In this document: positions 1 through 6,528 of the stretch, one piece after another
How positions within the stretch are numbered: the stretch's first letter is position 1
Layout: every line of letters begins with the position of its first letter
Origin: Chara braunii
Lineage: Eukaryota > Streptophyta > Charophyceae > Charales > Characeae
Assembly (NCBI GenBank): GCA_003427395.1
Contig: BFEA01000336.1
Location: forward strand, 1,450,998 to 1,472,014
Length of the DNA: 21,017 nucleotides
Direction of reading: 5' to 3'
Notes under the pieces: generated by a model
Seen by the model: the letters and a program-made list of their open reading frames with translations, nothing else
Told to the model about the DNA's origin: nothing
Databases searched by the model: none
Made by a program: the position numbers and the translations under genes

Positions 1-480
1 ATGGACGGTTCAGCCTCAATCGGCGGGCGGCAGCTTCAAGAGCGCCGCCAGGCCCAAACGAAGTGTCGTTTGGGCCTACCCGATGGGTGCTGGTCCACAA
101 TCAGGCCTTTAGGGCCTGTAACCCCAAAGGTCGGGCCTTTAGGCCCTGGTGTGTCCCTCCGGCCCTAAGTCGGGTCCGGTAGGAACCGTGTGAGTCGAAG
201 ATGTAACACTGGCCTCTTGGGCGGTGACTTCCTAGGTCGAGCGGCGTCCCAGCAACCGGTACCTCCTCCCTTTCGGAGGGAAACATCATTGCAGGCTCTG
301 CTATCGTCCGGACAGGCCCTAGACTCAGGCTACTTGGACTGGTACCGGCCTACCTCTAACCTACCGCTACTGGGCCTCTAAAAATGCCAACTCTTGTCTT
401 CTTCTGCTCGGCCTCCAGTACCCGACACTTCTACCACTACTTGAGTGGTACCAGCCTACCTGCTACTTGAGTGTTTTTCC
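1..480. other. Non-coding GGCC-rich stretch with foldbacks
   Basis: No recognisable coding region. The stretch is rich in GGCC and carries several short inverted repeats (listed separately). The short open frames here resemble no protein I know. If the primer-binding site at 912-923 is genuine, this could be internal leader sequence of a minus-strand LTR element extending off the left edge, but no gag or pol similarity is visible to confirm it. Confidence 0.4.
50..77. repeat. Perfect 12-bp foldback hairpin
   Basis: Arms AGGCCCAAACGA (50-61) and TCGTTTGGGCCT (66-77) are perfect reverse complements around a 4-nt AGTG loop. Two weaker GGCC hairpins follow at 102-118 (CAGGCC/GGCCTG) and 133-146 (GGGCCT/AGGCCC). 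They may mark structured RNA in a retroelement leader or a foldback repeat. No coding or terminator context allows a choice. Confidence 0.6.
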
Positions 481-802
481 CTGCTGCTCTAAGTGCCGCG
501 GGCCTACGCCCGCTACTTGAGTGTTTTCCCCGCCGCAACCCTCCAAGTCACGGCCACAGGTAAGTACCAACCCTGCGGGGCCTTTCAACCAACAAGTACC
601 CTTGCGGGTCACACAGACACTCAGCTGACAAGCACTCAGACAGGCACGCAAACCAGCAGGCACGCACACACACACACAGACTTAGAAATCACAGCAGAAT
701 GCGGGAATCTCAGCAAGGCATCCATTCCAGCCACAAATCTCAGAAATCAACACTGTTCTCAGTCTGTGTTTTGGCGGGTCATTACACACCGACGATTCGC
801 GA

Positions 803-848
803 TGACGTGGCACACCCCTCCTCGCAGCACAACGCCTGCTGACGTGGC
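803..848. promoter_or_regulatory. Two TGACGTGGC boxes
   Basis: The 9-mer TGACGTGGC occurs at 803-811 and 840-848 and again at 19206-19214. It contains the ACGT core bound by plant-type bZIP factors (established for G/C-box elements). The first two lie just inside the putative minus-strand LTR junction at 912-928. The third lies in the leader of the gypsy element. Regulatory function is inferred from motif identity only. Confidence 0.25.
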
Positions 849-911
849 GCTCTTACTCAGTTCCGCGTGCGGTAGTGATGACGACGACGTCGATCGGGAC
901 AGTGGGAACCA

Positions 912-923
912 GTTCTGATACCA
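912..923 (-). other. Primer-binding site of a minus-strand LTR element
   Basis: The minus strand reads TGGTATCAGAAC, matching the usual plant PBS complementary to the 3' end of initiator-Met tRNA (TGGTATCAGA core). It is preceded, after one T, by TGCA (928-925), the expected LTR end in CA. The LTR would therefore lie to the right, starting at 925, and the leader to the left. No matching second LTR is visible, so this is either a remnant or an element cut by the window edge. Confidence 0.45.
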
Positions 924-1119
924 ATGCAATCAGAGTTGTCTTCCTCGACACTCAGCATGCGTATGACGATCAAGCTGGCGACTTGCACCCACACAAAGCT
1001 CATAGTTAACGTAGTTAAGAACGCAGTTCAGATTCAAATTTGTCTCATACGGATATGGGCTTACACCACACTCCCAGCAACCGGTTCGTACACACACCCT
1101 GGACCTCCCTGGATGTCCC

Positions 1120-1202
1120 GCACACACACACACACACACACTTCACACGTACACACACACATACACACACACACATACACACACACACATACACATACAC
1201 AC
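1120..1202. repeat. (CA)n microsatellite
   Basis: Almost pure CA dinucleotides, with occasional TA, TT and GT interruptions. It lies within the putative minus-strand LTR. The His/Thr-rich open frames across it are artefacts of the repeat. Confidence 0.95.
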
Positions 1203-1205
1203 CTA

Positions 1206-1900
1206 CTAACACTCTAATCTCGCTAACGTGGTGGCTATGGCCGCCGTCTCTCTCCTCTACTGACTAACTATCGGCTATGGCCGATCTTCCTCCTCTTAGC
1301 CCTCTTCGTCAACAGGCACCTGCAGACCTCCGCACACAAGACACTTCGACAGCGCTTCCGAACGGCCCGAAGTGCACACAGTCCCACATGGTACTTGCTG
1401 ACGTGACAGGGTGCGACTGGGACTGGGTACCGCTGACTAAACAAGGTAAGACTGCCCACTTGACCACTTGCCTAATGACTGACTACTATGACCCACGAAG
1501 GGCCAGTTCCGGAAACTCCGGAAGACTATGGCTTGACCCTTCGGTACTGTAGCAGCTACGACTTGACCTTTTAACACTGTAGTAGCTACGACTCCTACCA
1601 CTGCTAATACCTCTAACCTACAGACCTACGGTTCAAGACCCGATGACCACCCTACCTACAGAAAAAACAAACAGGCAGCTTTCAAAACACAGATCGTGGG
1701 TTCAAGCACACACGGGTCATCGGTACTGTACACGGGTAAGGGCGAGGTCTGGGGATCGAGCTCTGGAATCTGCAACTGCTACCTCAAAGGTGAAAACCGT
1801 TTCAATACCGTTCGCCCTCCTGGAACCCCCCCTACAAAAAACTGCACCTTCAAAGTTTTACTGCGGATGTCGACAGACCTCAAATAGTGCAGTCGGACTC
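1206..1900. other. Non-coding stretch with a 30-bp duplication
   Basis: No gene recognised. A 30-bp unit is tandemly repeated at 1531-1560 and 1561-1590, sharing CTTGACC and CTGTAG-AGCTACG with a few substitutions. Short open frames show no known domain. Confidence 0.45.
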
Positions 1901-1904
1901 CGCA

Positions 1905-1940
1905 GAAGAGAAAAAAAAAGAAAAAAAAGAAAAAAAAAGG
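1905..1940. repeat. Polypurine (A-rich) tract
   Basis: Runs of A broken only by single G residues. It could be a decayed poly-A tail of a plus-strand retroposon or a polypurine tract. No adjoining LTR start (TG) or target duplication was found, so it is recorded only as low-complexity DNA. Confidence 0.6.
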
Positions 1941-2058
1941 ACGCTTTCTTTTGAAAAGTTGAAAACCGGTTTTACGGGTTCAACCCCCCCTGCGCCGCTC
2001 CGGCCCTGGCTGAACCGGCTGGTTGCTGACCGGGCCTTGACCTACAGTCATTATCGGT

Positions 2059-2240
2059 GCATTTAGAGGAACTTTCAGTCTAGACACAGCAATAATGACC
2101 GTTGGTTTTATGCATTGTTCGAGTCCTCAGCAGCAGAATAGGGGGACGATTGCACGGCCCTCCACAGCTGTCAGAACGCCCGTTCATTGTTGCTGTATTT
2201 AGTGCAGCTTTCAGTCCAGATGCAGGGATAATGACTCAGC
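2059..2240. repeat. Imperfect ~40-bp direct repeat pair
   Basis: The segments at about 2059-2100 and 2198-2240 share TTTAG, CTTTCAGTC, AGA and ATAATGAC in the same order and spacing, about 139 bp apart. The intervening sequence is non-coding. This looks like an old tandem duplication within a repeat. Confidence 0.45.
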
Positions 2241-2623
2241 GTTCTATTCGGGTGAATATGGTAGGACTATAGTTTTGCCAAACCCAACAGACAAACTAAC
2301 ACAGGCAAGAAGTGTAGCGGAACTCTGGTTGGCCTGTGAGACCAGCCCCTTGGCCTGTTCTCACAGGCCTGTGTTCTATTCTGGGCAGTCCAGTCCAGGC
2401 CGGTACCTCTGTCGGTACCAGCCAGTCCAGTCCAGTCCCGTCAGTCCGCTGGGGTATACCCCAGCTGTTGTCTGTTTTCTCTCTCATTTCTGCATTCGCA
2501 CAGTTTGGAGTATGTGCGTTGGAGTCTGGCGTGGGAGCTGCGCTGTGCCATCTCGCTCCCCCTTCTTCCTCCATCTCCATCTCTATCTCTGGCAGAGCAC
2601 CACACTCGGTGGGTCCGCCACAC

Positions 2624-2635
2624 TGGTATCGGAGC
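2624..2635 (+). other. PBS-like 12-mer on the plus strand
   Basis: TGGTATCGGAGC is identical to the primer-binding site of the gypsy element at 19720-19731 (minus strand) and differs by one base from the canonical initiator-Met PBS. It follows CCACAC, so an LTR ending in CA could lie to its left (roughly 2280-2622). No RT, gag or partner LTR is seen here, so it is at best a fragment. Confidence 0.35.
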
Positions 2636-2722
2636 GGGAACGTTCCCCGCTCCCACCCACCACCCCGTACCGCACGCGCGTGCGCGCCACGCACCCTCGC
2701 TGCCCCGCTGCCCCGCCCCGCT

Positions 2723-2820
2723 CCCGGATTTATATTATCAACATCCGGGATCTTGCTGCCGCTGGGGTTTGAACCCAGGCACCTGCTGGGCTTGCGCGTG
2801 CGTGAGCTACTCCTATAACA
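2723..2820 (-). ncRNA. tRNA-like module, probable SINE head
   Basis: On the minus strand, GGTTCAAACCC (2775-2765) fits the pol III B-box consensus perfectly. It sits in a 5-bp stem, CTGGG/CCCAG, around a 7-nt TTCAAAC loop, like a tRNA T arm. An A-box-like GTAGCTCACGC lies about 35 nt upstream (near 2810), a tRNA-like spacing. The anticodon arm is not convincing, so a tRNA-derived SINE is likelier than a working tRNA gene. A 7-bp hairpin (CCCGGAT/ATCCGGG, 2723-2749) lies on its 3' side. Confidence 0.45.
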
Positions 2821-2976
2821 CACTCGCCATACTGCGTGTATGGATCTGTAGTGTGGCACGCTGCTGTTGAAGAGGTGTGTGCCACCTATTTACCCCCCCC
2901 CGCCCCCGCCGGCGGGTGCTGCCTGTGCACGTGGCCATCTGCAGTGCCACGCGGCAGCTTGCTGTTGAACTGAAGA

Positions 2977-3172
2977 CCCCCCTGCTAAGGGGGCTGCTCT
3001 ACACTGGTGAGGGTCTGCTCACACAGCATACCCGAGATCTGCAGATCTGCAGTACTGCTGCTAGGGGCTGATCAAGATCTCAGCCCCCTCTCTCCTCCAG
3101 CTGGCTTGCTGCCACGAAGGCCAAGACCCTCCTGGTCTTGGTATACCTTGTGCCCTTGGAGACACCAAGGGC
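2977..3172. repeat. Cluster of short perfect inverted repeats
   Basis: Five foldbacks lie in under 200 bp: CCCCC/GGGGG (2978-2993), the 14-bp palindrome AGATCTGCAGATCT (3035-3048), GGGGCTGA/TCAGCCCC (3064-3087), CCAAGACC/GGTCTTGG (3121-3141) and GCCCTTGG/CCAAGGGC (3152-3172). The last three each have eight perfect pairs with 5-8 nt loops. No coding frame spans them. They suggest a structured non-coding or foldback element; no family is recognised. Confidence 0.6.
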
Positions 3173-3182
3173 CAGGTATCAC

Positions 3183-3366
3183 TCCCCTCCCTTCTCCCCA
3201 CTAATCCCCTTTCTCTACCTCCTCTCTCTCCTCTTACTCACCCCACTCACCCCACTCCCTCCCTTCTAATCTCTCTCACTACTCATACCCCTCTCCCCAC
3301 CCCACCTTTTCTCCCACCACCCCACTATTCTCCTCTATTTTATTCATTTATTTCTTTTCTTTCCCC
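3183..3366. repeat. Pyrimidine-rich low-complexity tract
   Basis: Almost entirely C and T on the plus strand, with runs of CTCCC, CCCCACT and TCTCTC. No coding content. Confidence 0.85.
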
Positions 3367-3443
3367 TAAGTCCAGGGTGTTGTAGAGGCCGCACCAGATT
3401 CCTATTGATTACTGAAGGCAGTCAGCCATGGTTGCCCTAGGCT

Positions 3444-3770
3444 GGCCGACAAGGAACTTCTGCACGCCCCAACGAGACGCCTATCCTCATTCCATTATCA
3501 ACCACCCAGCCCTATTGTAATTGTATGTCTTCACCCCTGGAATAGCCGACCCGGAACTTCTGCACGCCCCAACGGGACGCCTATCCTCATTCCGTTATCA
3601 ACCACCTAGTCCCATTGTAATTGTATATGTCGGTTTGTTTTGCATATATGTGCCCATAGGCTGTGTATATAGTCAACCAACTAGGAACTTCTGCACGCCC
3701 CAGGACGCCTATCATCATTCCGTGAGGACGCCTATCATCATTCCGTGATCAACCATCCAATCCATGTATG
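3444..3770. repeat. Three ~100-bp tandem units
   Basis: The block GGAACTTCTGCACGCCCCA followed by GACGCCTATC(C/A)TCATTCC starts at 3453, 3553 and 3684. The first two units are 100 bp apart and end with a similar CCTATTGTAATTGTAT/CCCATTGTAATTGTAT tail. The third has an extra internal copy of its AGGACGCCTATCATCATTCC part. It looks like a small minisatellite or the terminal repeat array of an unrecognised element. Confidence 0.8.
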
Positions 3771-3794
3771 TGCTCGTAAGCTATATGTATGTTC

Positions 3795-3885
3795 ATCATT
3801 TAGAATTGCTCCCCACCATAGAGCATATGTAATCTGGACAAGACCCCCCCAAGTCTAGAACCAGATTCGAACCTGTGACGTACAT
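3795..3885 (-). ncRNA. tRNA-like B box, possible SINE
   Basis: The minus strand has GGTTCGAATCT (3873-3863), one base off the pol III B-box consensus, flanked by partly complementary bases like a T arm. The A box is not clear. It lies about 250 bp from a second minus-strand tRNA-like module, and both are followed by a run of C or G, suggesting related SINE fragments. Confidence 0.35.
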
Positions 3886-4039
3886 AGGAAATGAATACAC
3901 TGTATGAAATATTCGGCTGGAAGAACAACCCGAGCCAACAGCAGCAAGCAACCAACACAATACCCAGACAAGCATACAATACACCTGGATTGACCCCTGG
4001 GTGGTGTGCAGGCAGTGTCTGTAATAGTACCATGCATCA

Positions 4040-4166
4040 GCCCAGGGGGGGGGGTGTCCAGCCGTGTGTCACACTAAACGCCCTGCCCGTGTCCATGCGC
4101 GAGACTGTGGAGTTTTGAACCCACAACCTCATACCACAATGCGCATTTCCAACCGGTGCATTTTTT
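4040..4166 (-). ncRNA. tRNA-derived SINE head
   Basis: Read on the minus strand from 4166, the order CGGTTGGAAATGCGC, then GAGGTTGTGGGTTC, then AAAACTCCAC resembles a tRNA D arm followed by a T arm. The B-box-like GGTTCAAAACT is at 4121-4111, and a GTGGG/CTCCAC stem is possible with one wobble. The spacing fits a tRNA. The body continues leftwards for an unknown length. No intact cloverleaf is present, so a SINE relic is the best reading. Confidence 0.45.
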
Positions 4167-4170
4167 TAAA

Positions 4171-4284
4171 ATAATTATATCCTAATTAATAATAATTATA
4201 TCCTAAGTAATAATAATTATATCGTAATTAATATTGAGAATAAATTATAGTATAGTAATAATTGTACTATAGTAACAATTGTAT
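4171..4284. repeat. AT-rich micro-tandem repeats (21 bp x3, 17 bp x2)
   Basis: Three equal 21-bp units starting ATAATTATAT occupy 4171-4191, 4192-4212 and 4213-4233, with one or two differences each. After 17 bp, two 17-bp units (TATAGTAATAATTGTAC, TATAGTAACAATTGTAT) occupy 4251-4267 and 4268-4284. They lie at the upstream (minus-strand 5') edge of the SINE-like head. Confidence 0.9.
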
Positions 4285-4384
4285 TGGAAATATGAATTGG
4301 ATCTGTAATATTTTACCCCTGCTTTAAATCCAGCATTTGTTCTAGTTTCTGTCTGTGGTGACATAATTTCCTTCCTCCTTATAA

Positions 4385-4700
4385 GTCGAATTGGTATACC
4401 TTTCCCATCCCTATCTCCCCCATTCTCTCCCCCTTCACTCTTTCTCTCTCTCCGACCTATTTCTCTCTTTCCTCCTTCACTTTTTCATTCCCCTTCCCCC
4501 CTACTTCGAATTTTTCTATTTTTTTTTCTTTCTTCTTTCCCCTTTCTCTTTGATTTCAATCTTCTCTTTTCTCCAAAAATTCGAATTTTCGTATGTCCCC
4601 CCCTCCCTTCTCATTTTCTGATTTATTTTATTTTATTCTTTTATTTATTCTAAAAATTTGAATTTCTTTGCGGCACCCTTAAATCTGACTAGGAGTTGGT
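4385..4700. repeat. T/C-rich low-complexity region
   Basis: Long runs of T and C interspersed with TTATTTATT. No coding region supported; the Phe/Ser/Leu-rich open frames are compositional. Confidence 0.8.
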
Positions 4701-4713
4701 CTTTCTTGCTTTC

Positions 4714-4835
4714 GGCACCCATTTTGACCCCGCGGCGGTAACGAAGTGCTGCCAAAATTTTCTGTGTTTCTTTCACTTAGTCTTTCTCAGCACCCTTCGA
4801 CCCCATGGGGGTAACGAAATGCTGTCGAAATTTTT
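4714..4835. repeat. Two copies of a dispersed GACCCC...TAACGAA motif
   Basis: The copies at 4714-4761 and 4788-4835 share the order GCACCC, GACCCC, GGTAACGAA, TGCTG and AAATTTT. A third copy lies at 12475-12521, on the other side of the Penelope-like element. T/A-rich TTATTTA tracts follow copies 2 and 3. The simplest reading is that all three belong to the pre-insertion host repeat. Confidence 0.65.
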
Positions 4836-4971
4836 GAAAAATCATATACTTCATTTCTCTCCACCTCCTCATTCACTTATTTACTTATTTCTTTATTTAT
4901 TTATTATTTCTTTATTTATTTTTTGAAATTTTAATTTTCGGCATTTTGAAACCTAGTGTGCTTATCTTGGT

Positions 4972-4983
4972 CTCTCCTTTCCC
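4972..4983. repeat. Left target-site duplication of the Penelope-like array
   Basis: CTCTCCTTTCCC here is repeated exactly at 12460-12471, two bases past the end of the right pseudo-LTR. Its last bases overlap the first bases homologous to the element (4979 on), a microhomology at the truncation point. PLEs are known to make target duplications of variable length. Because the sequence is pyrimidine-rich, a chance match is possible. Confidence 0.6.
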
Positions 4984-5140
4984 GAGTTGGATGTTCTTCA
5001 GAGCTGTGCGAGAGATCGTGAAGGAAAATGGAGGCTGCTGGGACGAATGGGCGGATATCTTTGAAATAGGCCTCGAAGGTAGGATTTCCCTTGCAAACGG
5101 GAGGTTTCGAAACCATGCTCTTCCAACAATGATTCGATAA
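4979..5140 (+). pseudogene. C-terminal fragment of PLE ORF2
   Basis: The translation from 4979 contains PSWMFFRAVREIVKENGGCW, matching the end of the full unit (PSWMFFRALREILKEDGGCW). It then runs on to a TAA at 5138-5140 through GLEGRISLANGRFRN. The full unit has lost this end through a 1-bp deletion near 11197, so the fragment preserves the original C-terminus better than the main copy. The upstream codons (4946-4978) come from flanking DNA. It cannot act alone because it lacks all catalytic motifs. Confidence 0.75.
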
Positions 5141-5476
5141 AGAGTAGATTTAGGATGGACTCGGTAGGATCTGGCAAATCTTACCTGCCCGACCTAGATA
5201 TCTCCCTATGTCTTTCACTGTTGTCGTCCCCTGCTCTCCGTATCTATCTCCGTGTGTCGTTACCCCCGCCGCGTCTTGGGTTTTGCCGCCACCTCTGCAG
5301 AATGCAAACGGGTTGCCTTATTCCCGCGCACCTCTCCTTCCCATTAATCACCATCCGCCGAGTTTTCTTTCGTCAGATCTGTTACTCGCCTGATCCGCCT
5401 CCGTCGGTTTCCCCACTTCTTCCCTGCCTCCACGCTTTTCTTTCTGGTGCGCTCGCTCTTTCCCACTTCTCTCTCG

Positions 5477-5547
<71 letters not shown>

Positions 5548-5603
5548 TCTCTATCCTCTCTCTCTCTCTCTCCCCCCTCTCTCTCTCTCTTTCTCTATCC
5601 CCG

Positions 5604-5668
<65 letters not shown>
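5477..5668. repeat. C31 run plus (CT)n microsatellite, left copy
   Basis: Thirty-one consecutive C residues (5477-5507) are followed by CT-dinucleotide arrays with short interruptions. The corresponding array at 11619-11810 has exactly the same lengths and interruptions. The proline/serine/leucine open frames across it are compositional artefacts. Confidence 0.95.
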
Positions 5669-5669
<1 letters not shown>

Positions 5670-5902
5670 TTGTTTCTCTTCCTCTCCTATCTCTCTATCT
5701 CTGACCTCCCCCCACATACGATCTCCTGCCATTACCCTGAACTTCTGAAGAATTCTTTTCCCGCCTAGTCCTGCTTCCCGCCTTTCTCAGACTCGCGAAG
5801 TGGACGTCCCCGTGGAAAAAATAAGGTAAATAGAAATTTCGAATATGAAAGTAGCACTATTTAAACATCTGCTCCCAAGCATGATCGTCATCAGGCATAT
5901 GT

Positions 5903-5965
5903 CCCCTGAAGATGCCTTCACTGGCGGAAGGCTGAAACGCGGCATAGAGACGCCGCCAGAGGGCT
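5903..5965 (+). ncRNA. Hammerhead-ribozyme-like fold, left pseudo-LTR
   Basis: The core CTGAAGA (5906-5912) fits CUGANGA. It is followed by a 6-bp stem II, GCCTTC (5914-5919)/GAAGGC (5927-5932), with a 7-nt loop, then GAAAC (5934-5938), then a 5-bp stem III, GCGGC/GCCGC (5939-5943/5952-5956). CCC before the core could pair with GGG (5961-5963) as stem I. Type I hammerheads in PLE pseudo-LTRs are well documented. Deviations are a U-U opposition at the base of stem II and CAGA where GUH is expected at the cleavage site, so activity is doubtful. It may be a decayed ribozyme. Confidence 0.5.
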
Positions 5966-6115
5966 CTTTGCAGTTGTTGTTCAATTTAATCGATAAAGAG
6001 CTCGTGCCTGATTTACTGTGTCATCATGCCTTCTCCATCTTCTTCCTTCCCCTCTTCACTCTATTGCTTCTTCTTTTTCTTTTTCCTTCCCCTTTTCTTT
6101 TTCCTCTTCTTTTTC

Positions 6116-6116
6116 N
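6116..6116. other. Ambiguous base N
   Basis: A single N in the left pseudo-LTR, at exactly the position (offset 6142) of the N at 12258 in the right one. A second N in the right copy is at 12286. Matching ambiguities in two copies suggest that consensus or short-read data were shared between them during assembly. Confidence 0.95.
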
Positions 6117-6315
6117 AATACCTTTTCTCTTCTCTTTCTCCCCAATCCTCATTGACTCCACTTCCTATTTTGTCGACGATACGCGGTGCTTTTGATGTGC
6201 CTATGGTATGACGTGATTACTGGTGCCTTTTTCGTGGTTGCACATCGTGCTTATGCAATGTGCTTGGTCGCTTCGTGTTATCAGGCTTAGACCTGGCGCG
6301 TCGCACTCTCCACTC

Positions 6316-6528
6316 TAGTGGAAGCGAGTTAACCACCTGGTTGCTCCCGGATTGGTTGATTCGCATGCTCGGTTCATCACCTCGATTGCAGTCGCTACGA
6401 AAGATCGTCAAGTTGTCCCGCTCATTCGGCACGTCGATAGTTCTCGCGGACTTTTTTCTCGTCTAACATTGTAGCAACCTGTCCCGTCAGGGTTTTTCTG
6501 TTGAATAGAAGGGGAGGGCATAGACGCG
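6316..6528 (+). other. 5' untranslated part of the PLE unit
   Basis: Sequence between the pseudo-LTR end and the ORF1 start; it is absent downstream of the right copy. No gene seen. ATG at 6529 follows AGACGCG and opens the long frame. Confidence 0.5.

Larger units (their letters stand above)
4979..6315 (+). repeat. Left pseudo-LTR (truncated upstream PLE copy)
   Basis: It contains the last ~50 codons of ORF2, then about 1.17 kb of 3' non-coding sequence with a C31/(CT)n microsatellite and a hammerhead-like fold. It matches 11122-12457. The first ~100 bp differ by four substitutions and one indel, and the last ~144 bp by about twelve. From 5081 to 6171 I see no difference apart from N calls (6116 N; 12286 N opposite A). 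The 3' junction at 6315 marks where the next unit begins. Confidence 0.85.

Noticed and set aside
553-566. Splice-donor-like CAGGTAAGT on the plus strand (similar at about 19574 and 20049)
   Set aside because: No exon with coding potential or matching acceptor was found, and two of them lie in an LTR or leader of opposite orientation.
924-1267. His/Thr-rich open frames
   Set aside because: Translations of the CA microsatellite.
2765-2816. Functional tRNA gene on the minus strand
   Set aside because: The T arm is good, but no anticodon arm or acceptor stem could be drawn.
2275-2859. Overlapping open frames of 120-190 codons on both strands
   Set aside because: They overlap each other in several frames, have no known motif, and cross the PBS-like and tRNA-like sequences. 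Probably GC-driven chance frames.
3444-3770. CRISPR-like array
   Set aside because: Unit spacing is irregular, repeats are long and diverged, spacers are themselves similar, and the context is eukaryotic.
5155-5748. 197-codon Ser/Leu/Pro open frame, also at 11297-11890
   Set aside because: It is created by the C31 and CT microsatellites. It has no domain and lies in the PLE 3' non-coding part.
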